Assembly (NCBI GenBank): GCA_025517485.1
Contig: JAOPKB010000002.1
Span: 310,001-374,000, forward strand
From: Natronoglomus mannanivorans
Lineage (GTDB): Archaea; Halobacteriota; Halobacteria; Halobacteriales; Natrialbaceae
DNA: 64,000 bases
Reading direction: 5' to 3'
Made by a program: the position numbers and the translations under genes. Below, in pieces: positions 43,959 to 52,986 of the stretch. Each line of letters begins with the position of its first letter. Within the stretch, counting starts at the first letter, position 1. Under the pieces are notes generated by a model. That model saw only the letters and a list, made by a program, of their open reading frames with translations. It had not been told where the DNA came from and did not search any database.

Positions 43959-46069
43959 GCGAGTTCGTCCCGACGACCTGTATGCGATGTGCGGTCGGCT
44001 GCGGTCACGTCCAGCGAGCCGTCGACAGCGGTTACGGACTGGATCTCGTCCGCGGAAACCCCGAACACCCGGTCAATCAGGGACTGGCCTGCCAGCGCGG
44101 CGTCCGCGAAACCGCCGAACCGGACGGCGAGTGGCTCACCCGTCCGCTGGTCCGCCGCGACGGCGAGCTCGTCCCGACGACGCTCGAGAACGCCCTCGAC
44201 GCGGCCGCGGCCGGACTCTCCTCGGCACTCGAGTCTGGACCGGACTCGGTCGCCGTGTTGGGAAGCGGCCAGCAGACCAACGAAGCGGCCTACGCGCTGG
44301 GAAAGCTCGCCCGCGGCGGCTTCGGTACGCGATACTACGACGCGAACACGACCCTGTGTATGGCGAGTGCCGTGACCGCCTACTACGACGCCTTTGGCAG
44401 CGACGCCCCGCCGCCGACCTACGACGACATTCCGGACGCACAGACCCACCTCGTCTGGGGTGCGAATCCCTCCGCTGCGCATCCCGTCATGTTCCGGTGG
44501 ATCCGCCAAAGTGCGGCCGAGGACGACTCGGAGCTGATCGTCGTCGATCCGGTCCACAGCGAGACCGCCGAGGTCGCAGACTACCACGTCGCACCCGACC
44601 CCGGCACGGATCTCACGCTCGCGCGGGCGGTTCTCGCCCGGTTGCTCGAGACCAATTCCATCGACGAGGAGTTCGTCGACGCCGAGACGGAGGGGTTCGA
44701 CGCCCTTCGCGAATCGCTTCCCGGCGCGGCGACCGCGGCGGCCACGGCGGGCGTCTCGATGGCCGACGTCGACAGACTCGCCGACGCCTTCGACCTCCAG
44801 ACGCTGGTCTACTGGGGGATGGGCGTCAATCAGAGCGCCAACGGAACCGACACCGCGGGTGCGCTGATCGATCTCTGTCTGGCGACCGGCAATCTCGGGC
44901 CCGGTTCCGGACCGTTCTCGCTGACTGGGCAGGCGAACTCGATGGGGACTCGCGTCTGTTCCTCGAAGGGATCCTGGCCCGGCCACCGGCCGTTCGACGA
45001 CCCGCTCCACCGGGACGCGGTCGCCGAGACGTGGGGCGTCTCACCCTCGAGACTGCCCGACGACGCCGGTCCCGGGCCGGTCGGGATCGTGGAGGCGATC
45101 GACACCGAAATCGACGCGGTGTACGCCGTCGCGACGAACCCCGCCGTCGGCTTGCCGGACGCATCCGCCGCTCGAGCGCGCCTTAAGGACACCTTCCTCG
45201 TGGTTCAGGACGCCTTCCACAGTGAGACGGTCGAACTCGCGGACGTCGTCTTGCCCGCGGCGACCTGGGGTGAGTCCGAGGGGACCGTGATGAACATGGA
45301 GCGGACCGTCTCACGGGTTCGTGCGGCCACGGAGACGCCCTCCGACATCGAGACGGATCTCTCGCTGATCGGTGAGATCGGTAACCGGGTCGTCCCCGGT
45401 CTCTTCGAGGAACGCCCGGAACCGAAACCGGTCTTCGAAGAGTTCGTCGAACTCACCGAGGGAACGCCCGCCGATTGCTCGGGGATCGGCTACGAGCGCC
45501 TCGAAGCGGAAGTCGCAGTGCGGTGGCCCGCACCGTCGCCGACCGACGAGGGTGGCTACAGATATTACGTGGACTCCGAATCAGAATCAGAACCCGAGGA
45601 GGCAGACGACCACTGGCAGTTTCCCACTCCCTCCGGCCGTGCCCGGTTCTCCGAGGGCGTTTCCGGGAAAGTGCCCGAGCCGCCGTCGGAATCGTACCCA
45701 CTGACGCTGACGACCGCGCGACGCTCGGACGCGTACAACACCGGTGTTCGAACCCGGGACGACGAGCCGCCGACTGCACGGGTCAGCCCGGCGACGGCCG
45801 CCTCGCTGGCACCCGAGATCGACGACCGCGAGGACGGCAAATACGCGACCGTCACCTCCCGGCGCGCGTCGGTCCTCGCCTCCCTCGAGATCGACGAGGC
45901 GATTCCCGACGGTGTCGTCTGGCTGCCGATCCACCACCCCGCAGTGAACGATCTGACGCTCCCAGAGGTCGATCCGCGCTCGAAGGAACCAAACTTCAAA
46001 CAGTGTGCGGTTCGCCTCGAGTCGCCCCACGACCGGGACGTCAAGGCGATCGCCGAGGCCAGCGCCTGA
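43955..46069 (+). CDS. nasA: Assimilatory nitrate reductase, molybdopterin subunit
   Basis: This 704-residue enzyme reduces nitrate to nitrite. The N-terminal 4Fe-4S motif is C-x2-C-x3-C ('TTCMRCAVGC') with the fourth Cys in 'GLACQRG'. The molybdopterin domains follow: 'RYYDANTTLCMASAV', 'WGANPSAAHPVMFRWI', 'GMGVNQSANGTDTAGALIDLCLATGNLG', the C-terminal dinucleotide-binding part 'YPLTLTTARRSDAYNTGVRT'. There is no twin-arginine signal, so it is cytoplasmic and assimilatory. I chose GTG 43955 because known halophile NasA proteins begin shortly before the Cys motif; a GTG at 43850 would add 35 residues of noncoding character. An acidic Ser/Glu run interrupts it near 545. Confidence 0.95.
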   Translation: MSEFVPTTCMRCAVGCGHVQRAVDSGYGLDLVRGNPEHPVNQGLACQRGVRETAEPDGEWLTRPLVRRDGELVPTTLENALDAAAAGLSSALESGPDSVAVLGSGQQTNEAAYALGKLARGGFGTRYYDANTTLCMASAVTAYYDAFGSDAPPPTYDDIPDAQTHLVWGANPSAAHPVMFRWIRQSAAEDDSELIVVDPVHSETAEVADYHVAPDPGTDLTLARAVLARLLETNSIDEEFVDAETEGFDALRESLPGAATAAATAGVSMADVDRLADAFDLQTLVYWGMGVNQSANGTDTAGALIDLCLATGNLGPGSGPFSLTGQANSMGTRVCSSKGSWPGHRPFDDPLHRDAVAETWGVSPSRLPDDAGPGPVGIVEAIDTEIDAVYAVATNPAVGLPDASAARARLKDTFLVVQDAFHSETVELADVVLPAATWGESEGTVMNMERTVSRVRAATETPSDIETDLSLIGEIGNRVVPGLFEERPEPKPVFEEFVELTEGTPADCSGIGYERLEAEVAVRWPAPSPTDEGGYRYYVDSESESEPEEADDHWQFPTPSGRARFSEGVSGKVPEPPSESYPLTLTTARRSDAYNTGVRTRDDEPPTARVSPATAASLAPEIDDREDGKYATVTSRRASVLASLEIDEAIPDGVVWLPIHHPAVNDLTLPEVDPRSKEPNFKQCAVRLESPHDRDVKAIAEASA

Positions 46070-46167
46070 GTTCGATGAACGTGGCGCGGTCGGAACGCGG
46101 TTCTCGAGCGTTCGAATTGACGGGCCCAGAGAGGCGAGTCCACCGCTCGCGATTTCGAGGGACACGG

Positions 46168-46830
46168 GTGACGAGAAGCGCGATCGTCGTCGCAGGCGGT
46201 TACTCACGACGGTTCGGCGATCGGGAGAAGGCCCTCGCCACGCTCGAGGGGATACCGATGCTCGTCCGCGTTGCCCGCGCCGTCTCGCCGGCCGTGGACG
46301 AACTCGTGGTCAACTGCCGGGCCGACCAGCGTCCCGACTTCGAACGCGCGCTGGCGAGTGTGAATCTCGACGCCGGGGTCCGGTTCGCGATCGACCAGCG
46401 GACCGACGAGGGACCCGTCACGGGGCTCCGACGCGCACTCGAGACGGCGACGGGAGAGTCGGCCGTCGTCGTTCCCTGTGATCTGCCACTGCTCGAGACG
46501 AGATTCGTCGACCGGCTGTTCGACAGCCATCGACGGGCCGACACCGCCGCCGTCGTTCCTCGCGTCGACGGGTACCTACAACCGCTCTGTGCCGTCTATA
46601 CCGTCTCCGCAGCGCTCGAGGCGTGTACGACGACGCTCGAGGCCGACCGGTATCGGCTGTTCGACGTCCTCGACGAACTCGACATCGCTGTGCTCGAGGA
46701 ACAGCGTCTCGAGGAGTGGACGGAGCCCGCCCGCCTCGAAGCGATCGATACGCCGGCGTCGCTTCAACGGCTCCGCGAGAGGAAGGTCGAAACCGCGGTT
46801 CCGAGGGTGACGACGGGACTCGAACGGTAG
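46168..46830 (+). CDS. mobA: Molybdenum cofactor guanylyltransferase-like protein (MobA)
   Basis: This 220-residue nucleotidyltransferase-fold protein has N-terminal 'AIVVAGGYSRRFGDREKAL', the MobA version of LAGGxSxRxGxxKA, then 'VVVPCDLPLLE' with the metal-binding Asp and 'GYLQPLCAVYT'. MobA attaches GMP to molybdopterin to make the guanine dinucleotide cofactor that nitrate reductase needs, matching its place behind nasA. The GTG at 46168 fits the domain start; an ATG at 46075, five bases after nasA, would add 31 Arg-rich residues and remains possible. Confidence 0.88.
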   Translation: MTRSAIVVAGGYSRRFGDREKALATLEGIPMLVRVARAVSPAVDELVVNCRADQRPDFERALASVNLDAGVRFAIDQRTDEGPVTGLRRALETATGESAVVVPCDLPLLETRFVDRLFDSHRRADTAAVVPRVDGYLQPLCAVYTVSAALEACTTTLEADRYRLFDVLDELDIAVLEEQRLEEWTEPARLEAIDTPASLQRLRERKVETAVPRVTTGLER

Positions 46831-46969
46831 TTTCCGTATCCAGTTTTCGTGCGCGGATGCTCGATATCTCACCGGCGGGTACCGACTCCTCGACTGCGTT
46901 CGCGGATCGGCGCCCGTCGAAAACCGTACAGAACCGGAGACGAGTCCCCCGTCGTTCCTTCCAATCGAA

Positions 46970-47058
46970 TCCTAATAGACATTATATTCCTATGTACATC
47001 GGACGACTACGATCGAACAGGGCAATAAATTAGTTATTTGTAAACGGTTAGGGTTATA
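46970..47058 (+). promoter_or_regulatory. Promoter/operator region of nirA, shared architecture with nasA
   Basis: The same three blocks as before nasA: TCCTAATA (46970-46977), CGAACAG-N-GCAA (47014-47025) and TTTGTAAACGG followed by W-TAGGGTT (47037-47056), again with 67 bases between the first and third. The surrounding 46970-47060 is AT-rich compared with the genome (ATTATATTCC, AATAAATTAG). Confidence 0.65.
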
Positions 47059-47083
47059 TTATCCACTCTCGTGACTCTGTAAC

Positions 47084-47170
47084 ATGAATTGCGCTATGTC
47101 CGGAGAGGTTTTCACGGATTGGGGAGACGTTTGTCCAAACAACATCGAGGTGATCGTCGATGGTGCATAA
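47084..47170 (+). CDS. Possible leader peptide of nirA (28 codons)
   Basis: An ATG in the block CTGTAACATGAATT opens a 28-codon frame that overlaps the nirA start (47160) and ends in TAA at 47168. It begins 26 bases after the conserved promoter block, the spacing of a leaderless haloarchaeal transcript, whereas nirA itself would need a 5' leader of about 75 bases or more. The peptide ends 'PNNIEVIVDGA' and can be aligned with the nasA leader peptide. Functional status is unproven. Confidence 0.35.
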   Translation: MNCAMSGEVFTDWGDVCPNNIEVIVDGA

Positions 47171-48923
47171 GAAAGAAGACTACAAGGAGGGGTGCTACGG
47201 TGACGAGGTTCGCCAACACATCCTCGAGTTCGCCGAGAAGGGGTTCGAGTCGATCCCCGAAGACGAACGGGACGAGTGGTTCACTCGGTTCAAATTCTGG
47301 GGGCTGTTCCACCAGCGCAGCGGGCAGGAGTCGTACTTCATGATGCGGTTGACGAACGCGAGCGGGATCCTGAAGCCGGGACAACTGCGGACGATCGCCG
47401 AAGTCGCCCGCGACTACGCGACGGGTCCCGTCGAGAACCCCGAGTTCGGCAACGGCTGGATCGACCTCACGACGCGCCAATCGATCCAGCTCCACTGGCT
47501 CGAACTCGAGGACGTCCCGGCGATCTGGGAGAAATTAGAGAGCGCCGGCGTCTCCTCTCGCTCCGCGGGTGGTGACACGATGCGAAACATTTCGGGCTCT
47601 GCACTCCACGGGAAAGTCGAGGAGTACGTCGAGTCCGGGCCGCTCCTCGAACGCTTCCAGGAGGAACTTCGTGGGGACGACGCGCTCGCAAACATGCCCC
47701 GGAAGTTCAACATCAGCGTGACTGGCACCAAATCCGGCTGTGCACAGGACTCGCTCAACGACATCGGATTCGAGCCGGCCCGCAAGGAGATCGACGGCGA
47801 GACGGTCAAGGGGTTCAACGTCCGTATCGGCGGCGGTCTCGGCGGCCGACAGCCCCGCGCTGCGACGCCGCTCGACGTCTTCGTCCGCCCCGAAAACGCC
47901 TACGAGGTCGGTCGCGGCTTCGTCGAACTCTACCACGATTACGGTGGCCGCACGAACCGCTCGAAGAATCGTGCGCGTTTCTTCGCAGAGGACTGGGGAA
48001 TGGCGAAGATCCGCGAGACGCTTCAGGAGGAGTACGTCGACTTCGAGATGCTTCGTGCGGGTGAGGACTTCCGCGAGGAGTACACCTACAACGCCGGCAA
48101 GCCCACTGATGCGGGGAAACACGACCACGTCGGCGTCCACGACCAGAAACAGGAGGGACTGAAGTACGTCGGGCTGAACGTCCCGATCGGCCGCCTGCCC
48201 GCCGAAGACGCGATCGAACTGGCGGATCTGGCAGACGAGTACGGTTCCGGCGAACTCCGCCTGACTCGACGCCAGAACCCCGTCGTCGTCGACGTCCACG
48301 AGGACGACCTCGAGGACCTGCTGGCGGAGCCCCTCCTCGAAGACTATCAGCCCGAGCCGAGTCCGTTCGAGCGCGGTGCGATGGCCTGTACCGGTACCGA
48401 GTTCTGTTCGATCGCGCTGACCGAGACGAAAGGTCGGATGGCCCGGATGCTGCGTTGGCTCAACGCGAACGTCGAGCTGCCCGAGGACGTCGGCAAGATC
48501 AAGATGCACTACTCCGGCTGTACCGCAGACTGCGGGCAGGCGATGACCGCGGATATCGGCTTGCAGGGGATGCGCGCCCGCAAGAACGACGAGATGGTCG
48601 AGGCCTTCGACATCGGCGTCGGAGGCGGCGTCGGCGAGAACCCTGCGTTCGTCGAGTGGGTCCAACAGCGCGTCCCCGCAGACGAAGCACCCGGCGCGAT
48701 CAAGAACCTGCTCGGGGCGTTCGCCGCCCACCGCGAGGAGGGCCAGACGTTCCGCCAGTGGGTCGAATCGACGGGCACCGAAGCGCTCATCGAGTTCTGC
48801 GAGCCGGAGGAGACCGACTTCGAAGCGCCGTACATGACCGACGCCAAGCAGTCGTGGTACCCCTTCGCCGAGGGCGAGAAGCCGACGGCAACCGGTGGCG
48901 AGACGGTGGTTTCCGACGACTGA
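47160..48923 (+). CDS. nirA: Ferredoxin-dependent nitrite reductase
   Basis: This 587-residue siroheme enzyme reduces nitrite to ammonium with six electrons from ferredoxin. The C-terminal half holds the 4Fe-4S/siroheme ligands, C-x5-C in 'ACTGTEFCSIALTETKGR' near 409-415 and C-x3-C in 'HYSGCTADCGQ' near 454-458. Two ferredoxin-like reductase repeats are visible ('FMMRLTNASGILKPGQLRTIAEV' and 'YVGLNVPIGRLPAEDAIELADLA'). It completes the nitrate-to-ammonium pathway with nasA and mobA. It has its own promoter region, so it may be transcribed separately. No nitrate transporter is in the window. Confidence 0.96.
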   Translation: MVHKKEDYKEGCYGDEVRQHILEFAEKGFESIPEDERDEWFTRFKFWGLFHQRSGQESYFMMRLTNASGILKPGQLRTIAEVARDYATGPVENPEFGNGWIDLTTRQSIQLHWLELEDVPAIWEKLESAGVSSRSAGGDTMRNISGSALHGKVEEYVESGPLLERFQEELRGDDALANMPRKFNISVTGTKSGCAQDSLNDIGFEPARKEIDGETVKGFNVRIGGGLGGRQPRAATPLDVFVRPENAYEVGRGFVELYHDYGGRTNRSKNRARFFAEDWGMAKIRETLQEEYVDFEMLRAGEDFREEYTYNAGKPTDAGKHDHVGVHDQKQEGLKYVGLNVPIGRLPAEDAIELADLADEYGSGELRLTRRQNPVVVDVHEDDLEDLLAEPLLEDYQPEPSPFERGAMACTGTEFCSIALTETKGRMARMLRWLNANVELPEDVGKIKMHYSGCTADCGQAMTADIGLQGMRARKNDEMVEAFDIGVGGGVGENPAFVEWVQQRVPADEAPGAIKNLLGAFAAHREEGQTFRQWVESTGTEALIEFCEPEETDFEAPYMTDAKQSWYPFAEGEKPTATGGETVVSDD

Positions 48924-49070
48924 CGGTCAAAAATCGGACGAGTTCTGAACGATCTCACAGAGCACTTCGTTCGAACGGTGAAAACAGCACGTCCGAGTAG
49001 TGGCCGACACGCCTCGAGGACGAGTGAATGGAGCGTCTCCCCTGTGATTCGATTTCGGTTTCGATTTCGA

Positions 49071-49081
49071 TTTTTTGTTTT
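49071..49081 (+). terminator. T-rich tract after nirA
   Basis: A run TTTTTTGTTTT about 150 bases after the nirA stop is one of the few T tracts of this length in the window. Archaeal termination uses oligo-T on the nontemplate strand, so this may end the nirA transcript. Confidence 0.4.
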
Positions 49082-49102
49082 GTGTTCGGTCCCGATCACC
49101 CG

Positions 49103-49175
49103 GGACTGAGACTAGAACTGGAACCGGAACTAGAACCGGACCCAGATCCGAAAGCGATACTGAAACCGCGTCCCG
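49103..49175 (+). repeat. Intergenic hexanucleotide-periodic tract after nirA
   Basis: Imperfect GAACCG / GAACTA / GAACTG units fill the DNA between the nirA terminator and the convergent hypothetical gene. Same periodicity as the coding Asp/Thr tracts, but no frame here looks like a protein. Confidence 0.6.
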
Positions 49176-49586
49176 TCAATCCCGACGGTCGTCGATCCCC
49201 TCGGTCCCGGTTCCGGGTGGGGGATTCTGCGCGCCGGCAGCTTTTGTCCGGTCGAACGCGTACTCGAGGGCTTCCTCGAGGCTTCCGGGGCCGTCGTAGG
49301 CGGCCGCGAAGAGCTCCATGAATCGGTCGGCGAGCGAGAGACATCGATCGAACGTCAACACCTGTCTGATCCGGACCGACTCGGAGAAGTCGAGCCCGGG
49401 ATAGGTGGTTGCTTGTAACGTGTACCCTGGTGTGTCGTCGCCGTCGAGCGATGCGGGGGCGATCCGCAGGCGCAGATCACCAGAGTCGTGGACGTACGTC
49501 GCGTACTGGAGTTCGTGATCGCTGTCTGCGGGGGTATAGGTTCGGCGCTGGTCCTGTTGCCACTCGTCGGGGGCGTCCTCGGCCAT
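49176..49586 (-). CDS. Conserved haloarchaeal hypothetical protein
   Basis: This 136-residue acidic soluble protein has a beta-rich core (about 20-85; 'HELQYATYVHDSGDLRLRIAPAS...YTLQATTYP') followed by helices ('VLTFDRCLSLADRFMELFAAAYDG'), ending in a Gly/Thr/Glu tail. There is no motif of known function. The ATG at 49586 fits; upstream in-frame sequence is not coding in character. It converges on nirA and no operon partner is present. Confidence 0.78.
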   Translation of the reverse strand: MAEDAPDEWQQDQRRTYTPADSDHELQYATYVHDSGDLRLRIAPASLDGDDTPGYTLQATTYPGLDFSESVRIRQVLTFDRCLSLADRFMELFAAAYDGPGSLEEALEYAFDRTKAAGAQNPPPGTGTEGIDDRRD

Positions 49587-49897
49587 CGTCACTACGTACT
49601 GTCCCAAGGACGACGAACGTATTGTCTCACGCAATATTTCTCCACGGTCCTCAGATTTCTGGACTACCGGTAGGTTATCTAGGTACTTGAGGGGACCTAA
49701 TATGGAAATCGTTTGCTTATCACCGCACTGGAGACGCCTCTGTCGTATTGACTCGGCGGTCCAGCAAAATCCACAGGCCTGAAGCCGGCCGTCCGAATCG
49801 GTGTGCTGGCGGGCTGGCCCCTTGTACGAGTCGACCGGCCAGATGTCAACGAGAAGAACAAATTTATGATTATCGGTGTCACAGGTTGCATCTACGT
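49587..49897. other. Divergent intergenic region
   Basis: These 311 bases separate the hypothetical gene from the HAD phosphatase. They are relatively AT-rich (GCAATATTTC, AATATGGAAATC, AAATTTATGATTAT near 49860, a possible TATA element about 37 bases before the HAD start). A weak stem TAGGT/ACCTA lies at 49680-49699. No gene seen. Confidence 0.5.
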
Positions 49898-50548
49898 ATG
49901 TCGTACGACGCTGTCCTGTTCGACTTCGACGGCGTTCTCGTCGAGCCACCATCGTCGGAAACTCTGCAGAACACGCTCGAGCGGGTGTACGATTCGTTCG
50001 AACTCCAACGTCCCACACCGGAGGAGGTGTCGGCGTTCGTGAAGGGAAACCTCGAGGCCATCTCGAGTCGGTGTCAGCAACTCGGCGTCGACACCGACCG
50101 GTTCTGTGCGCAGGCGGCCAGAGAAGCGATCCGCGTCCAGCGCGAGGAACTCGAGGCCGGGATGCGATCGACTTACGACGATATCGCCGCGCTCTGCTCG
50201 CTCGAGGCGTCCCTCGGCGTCGTCAGCGACAATCACCCGACCGCCCTCTCGTTGGTGCTCCAGCGGGTCGGGGTGGTCTCCCGGTTCGAGACGATCCACG
50301 GCTGTCCGTTCACGCCGACTGGGTTCGAACGGCGAAAGCCGAACCCACACAACCTCGAGACGGCGCTGGTCGCACTCGACGTCGACCCGGAGCGAGCCCT
50401 GTACGTCGGCGATCGAGACGTCGATATCGAGGCGGCCGACAACGCGGGTGTGGATTCGGCGCACCTCACACGCGATGGGTCGTCGATCGACCGATCGCCG
50501 ACGCATCGGCTGTCGTCGTTGCGTGACCTGTCCGCGATCGTGTCGTAA
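49898..50548 (+). CDS. HAD-superfamily hydrolase
   Basis: This 216-residue HAD phosphatase-like protein has motif I 'LFDFDGVLVEP' at about 7-17 (nucleophile Asp), motif II 'GVVSDNH' near 110, Lys region 'FERRKPNPHNLETAL' near 148 and motif IV 'LYVGDRDVDIEAADNAG' near 170. The small helical cap is class I (phosphoglycolate-phosphatase-like). A physiological substrate cannot be named. The ATG at 49898 directly precedes motif I. Confidence 0.92.
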   Translation: MSYDAVLFDFDGVLVEPPSSETLQNTLERVYDSFELQRPTPEEVSAFVKGNLEAISSRCQQLGVDTDRFCAQAAREAIRVQREELEAGMRSTYDDIAALCSLEASLGVVSDNHPTALSLVLQRVGVVSRFETIHGCPFTPTGFERRKPNPHNLETALVALDVDPERALYVGDRDVDIEAADNAGVDSAHLTRDGSSIDRSPTHRLSSLRDLSAIVS

Positions 50549-50591
50549 GCAGGTCCTCGAGGCCCTCGGTCGGGACCGAGATGACCGACAA

Positions 50592-51476
50592 TCAGGAGCT
50601 GTCGGCAGTCGGATACTCCGCACTAAACACGTCTTCGACCAGCGGCTCGTCGTCCTCGCTGGACTCCTCGCTGGCGGGGCTGACACTCCCGGTCTGGTAG
50701 CCGTGGAGATCGAGCGTCACGTGGTCGAACCCGAGTTCGGAGAGGGCGTCACGGACCGTCTCGACGAACTCTCGGTCGAGCGCGTCCTCGAGTTCCTCGG
50801 TGGCGATTTCGATGCGGGCGAGGCCGTCGTGGTCGCGAACGCGAAACTGGGTGAATCCCCACCCTCGAACGAATGCCTCTGCCTGTTCGACGCGAGTGAG
50901 TCGCTCCTCGGTGACCGAGAGGCCGGTCGGGATGCGCGAGGAGAGGCAGGCCATCGCCGGCTTGTCGGCGACGGAGAGTTCGTACCGGTCGGCGATCTCG
51001 CGAACCTCGTCTTTGGTCACGTCGTGTACGAGCAGCGGCGAGGCGATATCGAGTTCCGCGACGGCCTGGAGTCCCGGTCGGTGGTCCGCGCCGGGGTCGT
51101 CGGCGTTGGTCCCGTCACAGACCGTCTCGATTCCGAGTTCTCGTGCTCGGTCGAGCATCTTCCCGAGACGCATCGTCCGGCAGTGATAGCACCGATCCCC
51201 GTCGTTGGCGACGAAGTCGTCACTCTCGAGTTCGGAGAACTCGACGACCTCGTGGCGGATACCGATCTCGCTGGCGACGCGTCTGGCGTCCTCGAGTTCG
51301 GATTCGGGTAAGGTTTCGCTCTTTGCGGTACAGGCGACGGCGTCGTCGCCGAGTGCGTCGTGGGCGAGGGCGGCGACGACGCTCGAATCGACGCCGCCGG
51401 AGAAGGCGACGAGGACTCCGTCGTGTGTCGCGAGTTCGTCGCGGGCCGCCTCGAGTTTCGCCTCGACCGTTGTCAT
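50592..51476 (-). CDS. larE: ATP-dependent sulfur transferase LarE-like (PP-loop)
   Basis: This 294-residue PP-loop protein has 'AFSGGVDSS' at 24-32, 'NDGDRCYHCR' with C96/C99, and 'DKPAMACLSSRIPTG' with C177, which corresponds to the sulfur-donating Cys176 of LarE. LarE installs sulfur in the nickel-pincer cofactor of lactate racemase-type enzymes. No larA, larB or larC is in the window, so the function in this organism is inferred. The ATG at 51476 fits the family; the in-frame upstream part is Pro/Thr-rich. An acidic tail follows residue 265. Confidence 0.9.
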   Translation of the reverse strand: MTTVEAKLEAARDELATHDGVLVAFSGGVDSSVVAALAHDALGDDAVACTAKSETLPESELEDARRVASEIGIRHEVVEFSELESDDFVANDGDRCYHCRTMRLGKMLDRARELGIETVCDGTNADDPGADHRPGLQAVAELDIASPLLVHDVTKDEVREIADRYELSVADKPAMACLSSRIPTGLSVTEERLTRVEQAEAFVRGWGFTQFRVRDHDGLARIEIATEELEDALDREFVETVRDALSELGFDHVTLDLHGYQTGSVSPASEESSEDDEPLVEDVFSAEYPTADSS

Positions 51477-51581
51477 AGCCACCCCTTCGGAGCGCGCGGG
51501 CAAAAGGTCGTTGTCCCCGGACGGCGGTGTTGGTGTCGGTGTCATCGGTCGGATGTTACCGCTCGAAACCGGCAGCCAGCG

Positions 51582-52904
51582 TCACCGGCGCACACGAAGC
51601 CAGACCGGCCCCTCGGGACGGGCGGTCAGCGCCGGTGCCGGCGAGAGGTCGGTCGAAGACGTCGACTCGAGGCGGACCTCCCGCAGGACGGTCGCGAGCG
51701 CCAGACGGAGTTCGAGCAGGGCGAAACGGCGTCCGATACACTGGCGGGGCCCGCCGCCGAACGGAAAGTACGCGAAGTCGGGCAGTTCCGCGCGTAGTTC
51801 GGCGGTCCAGCGGTCGGGTCGGAACGCGAGAGGATCGTCGTAGTAGCGGCCGTCACGGTGGATACCCCACTGCGGGAGGACGACCCGCGTCCCGGCGGGG
51901 ATCTCGTAACCGGCGACGGTGTCGGCGGTCGTCGTCTGCCGAAAGAGCATGTACACCGGCGGGTAGAGCCGGAGCGCTTCGCGGACGACGCGATCGGTCT
52001 GTGGGAGCGGCGTCTCCGATGAGAGGTCGTCGGCCTCACGAACTTCCCGCACGACGCGCTCCTGTTCGTCGGGGTGCGTGGCGAGCAGTGCGAGTGCGTA
52101 CGTCAACGCGATCGCCGTCGTCTCGTGGCCGGCCAGCAGCATGGTCAGGAGTTGATCGCGAACGTCCGTCTCCGTGAGTGCTCCCGCGTCGGCCGCCGAG
52201 AGAAGCGTCGAGAGCAGGTCAGGGCTGTCATCACTGACTCGTTCACTGCTGTCGACGCCCTCCCGTCGCTCGAGCAACCGATCGATCACGGTCTCGAGAT
52301 CGTCCACCGCTCGCTCGAATCGACGGTTAGCGGGCGTCGGCACCCACAGCGGCACCTCGACGGGAATTCTCGAGGGCTCGAATCGTGAGGTGATCGCGTC
52401 GGCGGCGCGGGCGACCACCGCGGTCTCTTCGACACCGTCGATTCCGAACATCGTCGCGGCGACGATCGAGAGGGTCAGGTCCCGCGCTTGCGCGTGGACG
52501 TCGACGTGCTCGCCGCCGTGCCATCCGGCGACGGTGCGTTCGGTTTCCGCGACCATCACGTCCGCGTACTCGCGCAACCGGCCCGGATAGAACGCCGGCT
52601 GGACCTGCTCGCGGCCGCGGTCCCAGGTCTCTCCGCGAGCGGTGAGCAGTCCGTCGCCGAGGAGGTCTCCCAATAACTCGAGTTCGCGCGGGTCCTTGCG
52701 GTAGCGGTCTCGCTCGGTGACCAGCGCCCGCTCGACCAGTTCGGGATCGGCGTAACAGACGAACGAGAGGCCAGGAATCGAGACGCGAAACACCGGTCCG
52801 TGTTCGCGTGTCGCTTCTTCGACGTACGAGAACGGATCGCGGCCGACCGCGAGTGCGTTGCCGAGCACCGGCAGTCCGTCGGGCGTCGGTATCGATTGAC
52901 TCAT
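51582..52904 (-). CDS. Cytochrome P450
   Basis: This 440-residue P450 has I-helix 'AGHETT' at 258-263, ExxR at Glu309-Arg312, and heme loop 'FGGGPRQCIGRRF' with the thiolate Cys389. N-terminal 'PDGLPVLGNALAVGRDPFSYVEE' is cytosolic without membrane anchor. Close to the CYP174/bacterial fatty-acid or terpenoid hydroxylase type as found in haloarchaea; the substrate is unknown. It is divergent from the Bat-type regulator across 82 bases, which suggests regulation by it; larE follows after 105 bases on the same strand. Confidence 0.95.
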   Translation of the reverse strand: MSQSIPTPDGLPVLGNALAVGRDPFSYVEEATREHGPVFRVSIPGLSFVCYADPELVERALVTERDRYRKDPRELELLGDLLGDGLLTARGETWDRGREQVQPAFYPGRLREYADVMVAETERTVAGWHGGEHVDVHAQARDLTLSIVAATMFGIDGVEETAVVARAADAITSRFEPSRIPVEVPLWVPTPANRRFERAVDDLETVIDRLLERREGVDSSERVSDDSPDLLSTLLSAADAGALTETDVRDQLLTMLLAGHETTAIALTYALALLATHPDEQERVVREVREADDLSSETPLPQTDRVVREALRLYPPVYMLFRQTTTADTVAGYEIPAGTRVVLPQWGIHRDGRYYDDPLAFRPDRWTAELRAELPDFAYFPFGGGPRQCIGRRFALLELRLALATVLREVRLESTSSTDLSPAPALTARPEGPVWLRVRR

Positions 52905-52957
52905 AGGTGTCCCTTCGACCGCCCGGCGGTGGTTTTACTGCCGGTTCGGACCGGGTC

Positions 52958-52964
52958 TTTATAT
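52958..52964 (+). promoter_or_regulatory. TATA box of the P450-adjacent regulator
   Basis: TTTATAT is centred 26-27 bases before the ATG at 52987. The upstream in-frame ATG at 52963 overlaps this element, so the downstream ATG is the more likely start of a leaderless mRNA. Confidence 0.5.
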
Positions 52965-52986
52965 GATCGAGTTCGTGATGTCTGAT

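Noticed and set aside
46075..46167. ATG 46075 as certain start of mobA
   Set aside because: It lies in a good operon position, but the 31 extra residues are Arg-rich and outside the MobA fold; kept only as an alternative.
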